From Chitinophaga lutea (GTDB lineage: Bacteria > Bacteroidota > Bacteroidia > Chitinophagales > Chitinophagaceae), in the NCBI RefSeq assembly GCF_003813775.1, contig NZ_RPDH01000002.1, positions 1,674,001 through 1,738,000 of the forward strand: 64,000 nucleotides of DNA. The letters are read 5' to 3'. Position 1 is the first letter of the stretch. Each line of letters opens with the position of its first letter. Below, in pieces: positions 28,856 to 38,367 of the stretch. The notes below the pieces were generated by a model, which was not told the DNA's origin, made no database searches, and saw only the letters and a program-made list of their open reading frames with translations. Position numbers and translations under genes: made by a program.

Positions 28856-30727
28856 TCACCAAAGCGGGTTTTGCACCAGCAGCCTGCTTTTTTGAATTTC
28901 ATCCAGGGGGATAGGATACAGGTACATGGCTTTCATGAATACCCTGTTTTCAACAAATGTTCTTTTGTAGAATCCTCCGATCGTAAGATCCGATGAATTC
29001 ATGTTCATGCCGGTTGACGGCCCGCCTTGTCCACCCTGGCCTGCGGGCTTATCGGCAATCATCCATCTTCTCACATCAAAATACCTTTGCCCTTCCGTTG
29101 CCAGTTCAACACGGCGCTCATGCCGAATGGCTTCCCGTAATTGTTCCTGGTTGCCCAGCAATCCTGGCTTAATATTAGCCAGTTTAGGAATACCGGCTCT
29201 TTCTCTCACCTTATCCAGGTAGTCAAGAATTTTGGGATCGGCCGGTTCCACCTCATTGCATGCCTCTGCATACAGCAGGTAGAACTCAGCCAGGCGAAAA
29301 ATAATGGCAGGCCGGAATTGCGAGCGGGGATAGGTACCTTCGTTGCGGATATTGCGGGCGAGGCGTTTATACAGCAGGTAACCTGTATAAGGATTATCGC
29401 CGGCGCTATTATCGTTTCCGCTCCCTTTCTGAAACTGTATGATATTATTGCTGATAGGCCAGCGTCTGTTCTGGAAGAAAACGGTCTGGTAAAACCGCGG
29501 CTCCCTGTTCACCCACATTTTAAATGTACCAGGTTCCGTTCGGCCTGAAGGGTCGTCGCCGGCAACAGAAAAGGACTGCTCATTGTACAAAGGCGACTCT
29601 TTGATTGGCAGGCCATCTATCATGAAGAAGTCGTCTACCAGTTCCTGTGTAACGCCTATTGAAGCGAAACCCGCCCTTTCGCTTCTGGGGGTTGCCCGCC
29701 GGTCGGTGCCCTCTTCGTTAACTGCGCCCCAGGATGTTACCGGGTTGGCCCAGATAATCTCCTTGTTGTTTTCCACGTCAATAAACAAGCGATACAAGCT
29801 CTCATCAGGATTGTACGAGCCCCCCGGCCCGGTATACAGCTTGAACAGTTCATATTTGCCATTGGCGAAACTCAGAAATTCTTCGAGCGCTGTTTTTGCC
29901 AGCTTCCATTTATTAGTATTCTTAGCGGGGAACAACTGCTTGCCATCGGTGTTGCTAAGCGTCAGCGCTTCAGGAAAGCCCCCGTTGAACAATGGGCTGG
30001 CAGCATATACCAGCAATTTTGCTTTCACTGCCATGGCAACTCCTTTGGTAGGGACCGTTCTTTCTTCGGGGCGTGGGGGAATTTCATCCAAAACAGGAAT
30101 TACTGCCGTCAATTCGTCGTTGATAAATTTCACCACTTCATCCACGCTGTTCCGTGGAAAGTCCAGGCTGGTTTCCGCCGGATCAATAACTTTCGACATA
30201 ATCGGTATGGGGCCATATAACTCAAAGAGCAAATAGTGATAATAGGCCCTGAAAAACCTTGCTACGTTCTTCATGCGCGTCATCTCCTCTTCATTGATGA
30301 AATCTGAAAGCCCGGTGTGCGGTATTGGATGTGCCTTGTCTATGAAAACATTTGTCTGCCTGATTAACCGATATAACGTCACCCATCTGCCTAATGTCGC
30401 ATCGCCGGGATTATAACCGTTGCTTGCCAGCGATCGTACATTGTTCCAGGCTACCTTCAGCTCGTCGGACACGGCGGGCCAGGGGTTATCGAGCCCGTTC
30501 AGCGACCTGTAACTATCATCCAGTACCAAAAGGGATGAATTTGGTATCCCTGAAAAGATATTTGCGTAGAATTGCCTGGTAAGCGTGGGATCGGAAAACA
30601 CTTTCTCCGTGGTGAGCTCCGGGGCCAGCTGATCAGAAACACCCAGGAAATTTTTTTTGCACGATACCAGCGTGCCCACCATGAACAGAAAGGCCAGTGC
30701 CGGGAAGTATATATATTGCTTTTTCAT
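28856..30727 (-). CDS. SusD/RagB-type nutrient-binding outer membrane lipoprotein
   Basis: 623 residues. Signal peptide with lipobox (FLFMVGTLVSCKKNF), then the SusD alpha-helical TPR-like fold: RQFYANIFSGIP, FFRAYYHYLLFELYGPIPIM, AVKAKLLVYAASPLFNG, and the C-terminal FRLAEFYLLYAEACNEV plus RHERRVELATEGQRYFDVRRW, all strong SusD signatures. It acts as the lid of a SusC/SusD pedal-bin importer at the cell surface. It is the last gene of the locus sigma-FecR-SusC-SusD, 20 bases after susC. No glycoside hydrolase is adjacent, so the substrate is unknown. Confidence 0.95.
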   Translation of the reverse strand: MKKQYIYFPALAFLFMVGTLVSCKKNFLGVSDQLAPELTTEKVFSDPTLTRQFYANIFSGIPNSSLLVLDDSYRSLNGLDNPWPAVSDELKVAWNNVRSLASNGYNPGDATLGRWVTLYRLIRQTNVFIDKAHPIPHTGLSDFINEEEMTRMKNVARFFRAYYHYLLFELYGPIPIMSKVIDPAETSLDFPRNSVDEVVKFINDELTAVIPVLDEIPPRPEERTVPTKGVAMAVKAKLLVYAASPLFNGGFPEALTLSNTDGKQLFPAKNTNKWKLAKTALEEFLSFANGKYELFKLYTGPGGSYNPDESLYRLFIDVENNKEIIWANPVTSWGAVNEEGTDRRATPRSERAGFASIGVTQELVDDFFMIDGLPIKESPLYNEQSFSVAGDDPSGRTEPGTFKMWVNREPRFYQTVFFQNRRWPISNNIIQFQKGSGNDNSAGDNPYTGYLLYKRLARNIRNEGTYPRSQFRPAIIFRLAEFYLLYAEACNEVEPADPKILDYLDKVRERAGIPKLANIKPGLLGNQEQLREAIRHERRVELATEGQRYFDVRRWMIADKPAGQGGQGGPSTGMNMNSSDLTIGGFYKRTFVENRVFMKAMYLYPIPLDEIQKSRLLVQNPLW

Positions 30728-30747
30728 TTGTTTCTATTTTCAATTCA

Positions 30748-33700
30748 TTAAAATGTAAACTCTGCACCGGCTGTGAAGGACCTGGATTGTGGATAAGTCA
30801 GTCCTGCCGTACCATTTCCCTGTTCGGGATCCCAGTATTTGAGTTTGTCCCAGGTTAACAGGTTGTAACCCAGCAGATAAACACGGGCATTGCTTATTCT
30901 CAGTCTGTTCAACATTTTTCTAGGGATGCTGTAACCTAATTCAGCGTTTTTCAAGCGCATGAAACCGGCATCACGCAACCACCATGTACTGGGTACTACA
31001 TTGTTGGTAAATTTCTGGCTTCTCAGGCGCGGGAACAGCACCTGCTGGTTGTCTCCTTTTCCTTCCCGCCACCTGTCACGCGCCATAGTGCGTACATTTG
31101 ATTCATCCATCCCCCGTTCATAGGGAAAAAGCAATCCTTCACCGTTTTCCAAAACGACGGAAGTGTTAGCGATCCCGGTAAAGAAACAGTTAATGCTAAA
31201 GCCTTTGCACTCATAACCAACGCCAAAACCGTAAGTGATTTCAGGGGTATAGGGATGACTTTCATATTTGGACTGATCAAACTGGTTAATTAATCCATCC
31301 CCGTTCAGGTCTTTGTACTTAATGTCTCCCGGGCGCACATCAGGGTTAAAGTAATTCTGGTTAGCCACGTCTTTCTTTAACTGGTAAACGGGATTGCCGC
31401 CCGGAACGGTAGTAATATCGAAATCACTGTCCCGGAACAAACGTTCCGCCACCCAGATATTGGGCATATTTAAGCGATTGCCGGTAGATGCCATCCACGG
31501 GAAAAGCGGCATGAGCTCATCCATCTCAATGACCTTGTTGCGGGCATAGGTAAAGTTGCCTCTGAATGTCACCATTGAAGATTGTCCCAGTGACTGACGG
31601 AAATTAATATTCGCCTCAACGCCTTTGTTCGTCACTTTCCCGAAATTCTGAAAAGGTGATTGCCGGAATCCCGCTGCCGCGGACACCGAGCGGCGCTGTA
31701 CCAGTATATCGTACCTGTTGTTATCAAAATAGTCTGCGTTGATGTTCAGTTTGTTACCGAAAAATCCCAGTTCAATGCCGTAGTTCCTTTTGGTTTCGGT
31801 TTCCCAGGAAAGATGCGGGGCGCTGAAGCGATCTTCGGCGAGGCCGGAATAGCTGTTCAAACGGCCTCCTGCATTGTATCCAAAGGTGGCGCCGCGGATA
31901 TCCGAGCTGGTGAATCCGCCTCTGTACAGAAACCGCTGGTTGCCATAATAATCGTTTCCGGTTAGCCCATACGAAAAGCGGAGTTTCATGTTCGAAAGCA
32001 CATTCCTCAATGCTTCCGGGTAAAACGGTTCGTTGCTGGCTATCCAGGCGACACCGGCAGCGGGGAACACACCGTACCGGTAACCTTCAGCAAAGGCTTC
32101 GGAGCCGGTTATCCCTACGTTTACTTCTATGGAGTAGCGCCTGTCATAAGCATACGTTAACCGGCCCACATAGGCCATTTTTCTGAAGGGAAGGCGATCG
32201 CTGCTTACCTGCGATTCCTTTTGGTAGGCCAGGGCCATGCCTGTTACATCATGCTTCTGCGCAAATTGCCTGGTATAATTCAGCGATGCCTCCAAATAAA
32301 TATTTTTAGTGGAACTCTGGCTTGTACCGGCATCCGTCAACTGGTCGGTACCCGATTTAATTTGCGTATACTTCAATTTGTCGTTGGCATCCCTGCCGGT
32401 AGCAAAGTAGGTATTGATCGATTTACCGGAACGGACGTTATAGTTTCCATAGAAATCATAACTCGCGCTTACTTTCGCTGAAAGCCCCGGAGTGATCATG
32501 TTGAGCTTTTGCTCCAGATCCACTCTTGATTGAATATTGGTTCGGAACTCATTGGTATACCCGGAATGATTTAACTGGTTAAAGGGGTTAACCCGGTTGT
32601 TACTGGAACGTGGATGATCGGCCAGTTTTCCATCCGAATAGACTGCGGGAAACAAATAAGAAGGGGTGATGGTTGCGCTGGTAAAGATAGTGCCGGCGCC
32701 TACGCCCGGATAATTTGTTTCGAGGTACTGGCCGCTTAGGTCGACCCGCAATAAAGTGGAAGGAGATACGTCAATGTCGATGTTACTCCTGAGATTATAC
32801 CGCTTCAGATCAATATTGCTGCTGTACTGCGCTAACGCATTATTCTTAAACAATCCGCTTTCTTTGTAATAACTGCCCGCGACAAAAAAACGCGCTTTAC
32901 TGGTGCCACCCCGGAAGGTCAGGTTATGGCGCATATTGTTCGTATGATCGCGCATCAGCATATCCAGCCAGTTTACGTCCGGATAGAGATCGGGATCAGC
33001 ATGGTTCCTGTATTTTTCGATTAGTTGCTCATCAATAATAGGCGCTTTCCCTTCGTTGCGAAGCGCCTCGTTGTAAGTAGACAAATACTCGGCCGAGCCA
33101 ACGAATTCAGGCATTCTTAATGGCGTTAAAACGCTGTATTCCCCGCGGTACGTAATCTCAGTCTTCTGAATACGGCCTCTTTTAGTTGTGACCAGGATCA
33201 CCCCGTTGGCGCCCTCAGCACCAAACACCGCGGTAGCCGCAGCATCTTTCAAAATGCTGAAAGTGGCTATCTCGTTCGGATCAATATCGTTGAAGTTGCG
33301 CGGTACGCCGTCTACAAGGATCAACGGATTTTGAGCGCCATTGTAGGTACTGATACCCCTGATCCAAAAGGTAGCATTGTCATAACCCGGCTCTCCGCTC
33401 CGTTGAAACGAAATAATGCCGGGCAATTGCCCTTGCAGGTTATTGCTCAGATTGCGGCCGCCGAATTTCAGTTCTTCCCCGCTGACAGTGCTGACCGAAC
33501 TGACCACGCTTGTCTTTTTCTGTGTGGCATACCCCACTACGACCACATCCGTATTAAGCGTTACGACCTTTTGCGCCAGTTTTATAAAAATATCGTCATT
33601 GTTTTTAACCTCGTAGTTGATATTTTCATAATTCATGTGCGTAATGACCAATTTATCGTCCAGCGACACTTTCAGGGTAAACCGCCCCTCCGGGTTGGTC

Positions 33701-34185
33701 TGGGTGCCTATCCCGGAATTGCGGTTTAAAATGGAAACGCCGGGGATGGGGGTATTGTCTTCCGCATTGGTGATCGTCCCTTTGATGGTAAACGTATCGG
33801 CTGCATGGTGTGGCGGCTGGTAACCCGGAGCCCTTATTTTGATGATTGTAATGGTCTTGTTTTGTACGGCGAAATCCAATCCCTCATATTTCAGGATTCT
33901 TTTCAAAACGTCCGCTATGTCTGCATCCTGCACCCGCATAGTGACCGGCTTCGCATTTTTTAGAATAGCGGCATCATAGAAAAATACATAACCGGTTTGC
34001 CGTTTGATCTCTAGTAATACCTTCTCAATTCTGGCATTCTTCTCCCGCAACGTGACTTTCTGGGCGAAGCCGTTGGCGCTTGCGGTAAGACAGGCAGAGA
34101 TAAGAAAAAATGCGGCGATTTTCATACACAGCAATAATTTTGGCGGTACCGCAACATATTTGCGGTAAAGAGCGCTTAAATTCAT
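30748..34185 (-). CDS. SusC/RagA TonB-dependent receptor with STN domain
   Basis: 1145 residues. Signal peptide (FLISACLTASANGFAQ), then an STN/secretin-like signalling domain at about 45-120 (LREKNARIEKVLLEIKRQTG, DIADVLKRILKYEGLDF). A carboxypeptidase-like regulatory domain follows (about 130-215, GTITNAEDNTPIPGVSI), then a plug with VVVVGYATQKKTSVVSSVS and IRGISTYNGAQNPLILVDGVPR, and a large beta-barrel ending in a terminal aromatic residue (FTAGAEFTF). The STN domain is what contacts FecR anti-sigma factors, matching the FecR/sigma genes upstream. It imports a ligand captured with SusD. A second Met at residue 21 is an alternative start. Confidence 0.95.
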   Translation of the reverse strand: MNLSALYRKYVAVPPKLLLCMKIAAFFLISACLTASANGFAQKVTLREKNARIEKVLLEIKRQTGYVFFYDAAILKNAKPVTMRVQDADIADVLKRILKYEGLDFAVQNKTITIIKIRAPGYQPPHHAADTFTIKGTITNAEDNTPIPGVSILNRNSGIGTQTNPEGRFTLKVSLDDKLVITHMNYENINYEVKNNDDIFIKLAQKVVTLNTDVVVVGYATQKKTSVVSSVSTVSGEELKFGGRNLSNNLQGQLPGIISFQRSGEPGYDNATFWIRGISTYNGAQNPLILVDGVPRNFNDIDPNEIATFSILKDAAATAVFGAEGANGVILVTTKRGRIQKTEITYRGEYSVLTPLRMPEFVGSAEYLSTYNEALRNEGKAPIIDEQLIEKYRNHADPDLYPDVNWLDMLMRDHTNNMRHNLTFRGGTSKARFFVAGSYYKESGLFKNNALAQYSSNIDLKRYNLRSNIDIDVSPSTLLRVDLSGQYLETNYPGVGAGTIFTSATITPSYLFPAVYSDGKLADHPRSSNNRVNPFNQLNHSGYTNEFRTNIQSRVDLEQKLNMITPGLSAKVSASYDFYGNYNVRSGKSINTYFATGRDANDKLKYTQIKSGTDQLTDAGTSQSSTKNIYLEASLNYTRQFAQKHDVTGMALAYQKESQVSSDRLPFRKMAYVGRLTYAYDRRYSIEVNVGITGSEAFAEGYRYGVFPAAGVAWIASNEPFYPEALRNVLSNMKLRFSYGLTGNDYYGNQRFLYRGGFTSSDIRGATFGYNAGGRLNSYSGLAEDRFSAPHLSWETETKRNYGIELGFFGNKLNINADYFDNNRYDILVQRRSVSAAAGFRQSPFQNFGKVTNKGVEANINFRQSLGQSSMVTFRGNFTYARNKVIEMDELMPLFPWMASTGNRLNMPNIWVAERLFRDSDFDITTVPGGNPVYQLKKDVANQNYFNPDVRPGDIKYKDLNGDGLINQFDQSKYESHPYTPEITYGFGVGYECKGFSINCFFTGIANTSVVLENGEGLLFPYERGMDESNVRTMARDRWREGKGDNQQVLFPRLRSQKFTNNVVPSTWWLRDAGFMRLKNAELGYSIPRKMLNRLRISNARVYLLGYNLLTWDKLKYWDPEQGNGTAGLTYPQSRSFTAGAEFTF

Positions 34186-34341
34186 AACTTGGTTTTGGTT
34201 TTAGGTGATACTGTTCATAGTCTTTTCCGGGACTTATTTTAATGGGGTCGCCTAAACTATTCGCAGGGAAGTGCGTCCAACACTTTCCTGTTTTTATTTT
34301 GACAGCCCTGATTTTGGTCGTTTAAATCGCCTGCTTTTAAC

Positions 34342-35511
34342 TCAGCGGAGCACAATAATTTTCCTGCCCTGAATTTTAAAATGGATATTATTCTGTTCTA
34401 ATATCTTCAGCACCTGTGAAAGGTGTAAATCTCTTTCTATTTCTCCAACAAACTCCCTGGATGGAATGTCACTGCCATACATCACTTCCACATCATACCA
34501 CCTGGCCAGCTGCCGCATAACGGCCTTGATATCCGAGTTTTCAAACATGAATTTTCCGCTTGTCCAGGCAACAACGTTGTCCACATTCACAGACCTGACG
34601 GTTACCTCGTTGCTGGCATATTGCGTGGCCAATTGCTCCCCGGGCTTCAGCAACCTGGTAACATTGCCGGAAACTATTCTCACGGCGCCGTTCAGCAGTG
34701 TTGTGCTCACCATTGGCTCATCCGCATAGGCATTCACATTGAAGCGGGTACCCAGTACTTTGATCTCCTGTCTGGCAGCTTTTACGATAAATGGCGCAGT
34801 AGCATCATCGGCCACTTCAAAGTAAGTTTCACCCGTTACTTCCACCACCCGTTCATGCCCGGCAAAGGTAACGGGATATCGGATGGAAGAGCCCGCATTC
34901 AGCCAGACTTTCGTGCCATCCGACAGGACTATCCGGAACTGCCCACCGAGCGGGGTGCTCAGGGTATTATAAGCGACTGCCGGCCCCCGTTCTTCCTCAT
35001 CATACTGCAAACTCCCGCCCTGTTTGCGCACGACCGTCGCTCCCTGCCGGATCACCTGGTTTCCGGCGCTGTCCAATGTAACTTTGGAGCCGTCTGATAA
35101 GATAAGAACGGCTTTGTTCTGGCCGGGCGGGACATCCTGTAGCCGGGCAACCGCTTCTGCGGGTTGGGCCCTATTGCGATAAACGGGGAAATAAATACTT
35201 CCCAAGACCATCACTCCAGCTAATATGGCCGCTGCGGCCCATCCCCAGCGGCGTAAAGATGGCTTGCCGCGCATTGGGTAGGATAAGTCTGCATCACTGT
35301 GAGCCGTTAATTGAATCGCATTATATATGATGTCCCGTGTAGCCTCATCACCCAGCGGCTGAATGGCAGGATCATGCAAATCCCTGTCCAGCTGCTCCGC
35401 CAGCTGTTTTTCATATACAGGCAGCCACTTAAAAAAAAGGGCTTTGTCCACCGGAGCAAGGGTCCCCTCCCTGTATGCTATTAAAAGTTGCTGAAATTCT
35501 TCTTGCGTCAT
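34342..35511 (-). CDS. FecR-family anti-sigma factor
   Basis: 389 residues. An N-terminal cytoplasmic domain (about 1-85) would hold the sigma factor. One TM helix lies at about 88-110 (GWAAAAILAGVMVLGSIYF). The periplasmic FecR domain contains TPLGGQFRIVLSDGTKVWLNAGSSIRYP, a diagnostic FecR segment split here across the strand, and VEVTGETYFEV. The C-terminus (NSDIKAVMRQLARWYDVEV) is the DUF4974/STN-like region that meets the SusC STN domain. Its role is to relay receptor occupancy through the inner membrane and release the sigma factor. Located between the sigma gene and susC, in the same direction. Confidence 0.93.
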   Translation of the reverse strand: MTQEEFQQLLIAYREGTLAPVDKALFFKWLPVYEKQLAEQLDRDLHDPAIQPLGDEATRDIIYNAIQLTAHSDADLSYPMRGKPSLRRWGWAAAAILAGVMVLGSIYFPVYRNRAQPAEAVARLQDVPPGQNKAVLILSDGSKVTLDSAGNQVIRQGATVVRKQGGSLQYDEEERGPAVAYNTLSTPLGGQFRIVLSDGTKVWLNAGSSIRYPVTFAGHERVVEVTGETYFEVADDATAPFIVKAARQEIKVLGTRFNVNAYADEPMVSTTLLNGAVRIVSGNVTRLLKPGEQLATQYASNEVTVRSVNVDNVVAWTSGKFMFENSDIKAVMRQLARWYDVEVMYGSDIPSREFVGEIERDLHLSQVLKILEQNNIHFKIQGRKIIVLR

Positions 35512-35597
35512 TTTCCCACATTTTGATGCTTTCCTGTATTATAGACGCATTCAGATAGGAGTTGTAGGGATATGCCTCAAAAAAAACTTAATAGGGG

Positions 35598-36188
35598 TTA
35601 AAGAATAAAAAGAGCTATGATAGCCGGCAATTCATGCAGGTGCGCTGCCAGGTATTTACGGATAGATTTCAGGGCCAGGCTCATATATTCCCTGGCCGTA
35701 GCATAGGAGATGTTCATTTGAGCAGCAATTTCCTTTAAGGGCATTTCTTCTTTCCGGCTGAGTTGAAACACCTTTTTCTGCTGTGCCGGGAGCGCTTGTA
35801 CCGCCTTTTCAATAGCTTCTGTCACCTCCTTGATATGCAGCAAACCGTCTGGGGAGGCGCCCCGTTCAGGTATATGTAACATCGCCTCCGTATTGTAACT
35901 ACATTCAGCGGCTTTTTTGCGAAGGCGGGAAATGAGATAATTCCTGGCGGTTACATACAGGTACCCTCCGGGGTTTTCAATGTGCTGCATCGAAGTGCGG
36001 CTTGCCCAGAATTTCTCAAAAATATCCTGCACGGCGTCCTGTGCTACCAATACACTTTTCAGGTATTGCAAGGCCATCGTATAAACATTGTTCCAATGCG
36101 CATTATAAAATTCACGGAAGGCCCTCTCATCTCCACCCGCTATCCGCAAAAGCAATTGCTGCTCGTTATGTACCACGCTGTTTGGCAA
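35598..36188 (-). CDS. ECF RNA polymerase sigma-70 factor (FecI-like)
   Basis: 196 residues. Sigma region 2 spans about 20-85 (FREFYNAHWNNVYTMALQYL, AQDAVQDIFEKFW). Region 4 spans about 118-175 (EKAVQALPAQQKKVFQLSRKEEMPLKEIAAQMNIS). The order and size match Bacteroidota ECF sigma factors that pair with FecR and SusC-STN proteins. It should transcribe susC-susD and possibly its own operon. First gene of the locus; the 86-bp gap to fecR contains no obvious feature. Confidence 0.94.
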   Translation of the reverse strand: MPNSVVHNEQQLLLRIAGGDERAFREFYNAHWNNVYTMALQYLKSVLVAQDAVQDIFEKFWASRTSMQHIENPGGYLYVTARNYLISRLRKKAAECSYNTEAMLHIPERGASPDGLLHIKEVTEAIEKAVQALPAQQKKVFQLSRKEEMPLKEIAAQMNISYATAREYMSLALKSIRKYLAAHLHELPAIIALFIL

Positions 36189-36684
36189 TTAGGTAGTCTG
36201 TTTTCGGTTTTGGATAAATTTAAACAAAAGGTTCGTATTGGTGTATGTTATTTCAAGCATTGCAGGATTAGCATGAAGCCGATACGATTTTGTTCGCTCC
36301 TGATATTTTCTTCTCCAATTTACATCCTGTTGAATGATAAAGTAGACGACACCACTGCATCTTTCTGTGGAATCACTTAAAATGTCCCCGAAAAGTCGGT
36401 CACTCCTTGGGGACATTACAGAAAAACGGACCCGACTCCCGCTGGAATGACCAGAATGTGATCAGGCCGCACAAGTTGCACTACCGATTGTTGATAACGT
36501 TGGCATAAAAACAACGGGGCGACGGATCGGTCATATTAACTAAAACCGGCACAAACAGCTATTTCGCGTAACCCATCGTACATCGCCCTGAAAATGGTCG
36601 CAAACTCCCCTTTTAAAGTCGCTTCCGTACCCCAGCTATCTCACCATCCCACGGTAACTTCGTTGTTAACTAAAAAGCATAGAT
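36189..36684. other. About 500-bp intergenic stretch with a 9-bp hairpin
   Basis: No gene is supported here. The AT-rich part next to the sigma gene presumably holds its promoter, though I see no clean consensus. At 36381-36417, AATGTCCCC and GGGGACATT form a 9-bp inverted repeat around a 19-base loop; a 75-codon reverse open frame overlaps it but lacks family features. The 36420-36684 part shows nothing recognisable except TAACTTCG before the next gene. Confidence 0.5.
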
Positions 36685-37071
36685 ATGAACCCGAAAATGA
36701 TATGGGCCAATTTAACTGTCAGCGACCTGGACCGGACAACGAAATTTTATACGGCATTGGGATTTAAACCCAACGGGAGATCTGACGAGCTGACCAGCTT
36801 TTTTGCAGGCGGTAACAACTTCATCATGCACTTCTTTTTGAAAGACAAGCTGAAAGCGAATGTGGAGATTGAAATTTCCGATGCGCACATTGCGAACGAA
36901 ATCATCTTTACCCTTTCCGCCGAAAGCAAAGACGAGGTGAACGAATGGGAGCAGGAAGTCCAGAACGCCGGCGGAAAAATCGTGTCAAAAGCCAAAGCGT
37001 TTGGAGCGGGATATTACGGCCTTGTATTTGCCGACCCCGACGGGCATAAATTCAACGTGTTTCATATGTGA
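36685..37071 (+). CDS. VOC (glyoxalase/bleomycin resistance) superfamily protein
   Basis: 128 residues with the paired beta-alpha-beta-beta-beta modules of the vicinal oxygen chelate fold: MIWANLTVSDLDRTTKFYTALGF at the N-terminus (broken by the usual hydrophobic strand) and GYYGLVFADPDGHKFNVFHM at the C-terminus, the latter an archetypal VOC ending. The closest type is the small uncharacterised lactoylglutathione-lyase-like family. Metal ligand residues are not clearly all present, so the activity is unknown. Cytoplasmic, single gene. Confidence 0.88.
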   Translation: MNPKMIWANLTVSDLDRTTKFYTALGFKPNGRSDELTSFFAGGNNFIMHFFLKDKLKANVEIEISDAHIANEIIFTLSAESKDEVNEWEQEVQNAGGKIVSKAKAFGAGYYGLVFADPDGHKFNVFHM

Positions 37072-37235
37072 ATACGCCGCTGGAGCATGACAGGCGATCA
37101 CTTTCAACCGGCAGCTGCCTTCGGGCGGATAAGCGCGAAATCAGTGCCGTGTTGAAGATCGACGTAAATTCCGTGAATGGTTTGAGGATGGAATATTGCG
37201 TGGTGTTGATCGCTATTGCTTTTCCTTTACACGCC

Positions 37236-37691
37236 TCAGAAGTGATATAGAAATACGACATCGCCGGTATAGGCCGGCTTTGTTTTGCCTTTAATACTGA
37301 GCGTGGCGGCGATCACCACTTTCGTAACACCTCTTAAATCCACTATGGATTTGAGTTTCGCTGATAATTGCACTTCATCGTTCACCAGCACCGCCTGGCC
37401 AAACTTGAACTGCTCTATGCCGTAGTTTATTTCCATTTTAACATTACGGATGTCTGCGATCTGCTTCCATAAATATGGAATCAACGCCAGGGTCAGGTAG
37501 CCGTGGGCGATAGTGCTTTTGAAAGGCCCTTCGTTTTTGGCTCTTTCTTCGTCCGTATGGATCCATTGATGATCAATTGTTGCATCTGCGAACTTGTTGA
37601 TCTGCTCCTGGTCTATTTTATGCCACTGGGAGCTGCCTATTTCTTTACCCTCGTATGCTTGATACTCCGCGAAACTATTAATGATTACCAT
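37236..37691 (-). CDS. MaoC-family acyl dehydratase (R-specific enoyl-CoA hydratase-like)
   Basis: 151 residues of the hot-dog fold. The hydratase-2 motif is visible: FADATIDHQWIHTDEERAKNE, containing the catalytic Asp/His pair, then STIAHGYLTLALIPYLW. Complete at usual length (about 150). It would hydrate trans-2-enoyl-CoA to (R)-3-hydroxyacyl-CoA. Cytoplasmic. It is convergent with the VOC gene; the 160-bp gap shows no strong terminator. Confidence 0.9.
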   Translation of the reverse strand: MVIINSFAEYQAYEGKEIGSSQWHKIDQEQINKFADATIDHQWIHTDEERAKNEGPFKSTIAHGYLTLALIPYLWKQIADIRNVKMEINYGIEQFKFGQAVLVNDEVQLSAKLKSIVDLRGVTKVVIAATLSIKGKTKPAYTGDVVFLYHF

Positions 37692-37908
37692 ATTTTATTG
37701 ATTGTTCAAATTTACAAACACCCGGCGATACAATGTAGACCATCAGGACAACGAATTTAACCTACTCCTATTTCCTCAAATATCCAAAGATTATTTGCTT
37801 TTTCATATTTAATATTCATTATCCGGTCATTTGATCAACCCGTACCACTCCCCTTTGCCGGTACACAAAAGCATCCCGCCGGATAAAGTTGTATTATCGA
37901 ACAGCCCC

Positions 37909-37957
37909 AAAAAACAGGCCGGCCTTTCTGCGCGGATGGCATTGGGCCGGCCCTGTT
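37909..37957 (-). terminator. Terminator of the Spy-like gene cluster
   Basis: On the reverse strand, 12-bp GC-rich arms (37945-37957 with 37913-37924, one bulged base) are followed by six T. It ends the leftward transcript of 37982-39285. The rest of 37692-37981 shows no gene. Confidence 0.8.
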
Positions 37958-37981
37958 AACGGTGCTGGAATGGTATCGCGG

Positions 37982-38356
37982 CTACGACTTGTCCTGTGAG
38001 CCGCCGCGTGCTTTCGCGCGGTTCTTTTTCTTTTGTTCCCTGTAGTTTGTATACTGTTCTTCGGTCAGTATCTTTTTTAATGCCTTCTCCAGGTCTTCGT
38101 CCATGGCCTTGAACTTCTTCAGCTTCGACAGCCGGCTGCCGCCGCCGTCTTTCAGCGCGGCCACCTGCGCGGCAAACTGCTCGTTGGCGGCCAGCACCCT
38201 GGGATATTGTTCTTCGGTCAGCGACAGTTCGGTCTTCATTTTGTCCGTCATCTTCTGCGCGTGGCTTTTTTCCTGCGCATGCCCGCTCAAAGCGGCAAAC
38301 AGGATGGTTACGGTTAAAATGAACGGGCAGATGGACAGCTGTTTTCTTTTTTGCAT
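37982..38356 (-). CDS. Spy/CpxP-like periplasmic helical protein
   Basis: 124 residues. Signal peptide to about residue 27 (LTVTILFAALSGHAQ). The mature protein is helical and contains LSLTEEQYPRVLAAN and ILTEEQYTNYREQ, two LTxxQ-like motifs of the Spy/CpxP/DUF4890 group, proteins that act as small periplasmic chaperones or metal-stress factors. A basic tail (KKKNRAKARGGSQDKS) follows. Probably co-transcribed with the esterase gene 11 bases upstream. Confidence 0.75.
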   Translation of the reverse strand: MQKRKQLSICPFILTVTILFAALSGHAQEKSHAQKMTDKMKTELSLTEEQYPRVLAANEQFAAQVAALKDGGGSRLSKLKKFKAMDEDLEKALKKILTEEQYTNYREQKKKNRAKARGGSQDKS

Positions 38357-38367
38357 GTTGACAGGAT

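Noticed and set aside
36189..36416. 75-codon reverse open frame upstream of the sigma gene
   Set aside because: Overlaps a hairpin and shows no coding character; considered as an IS fragment but no transposase motif was found.
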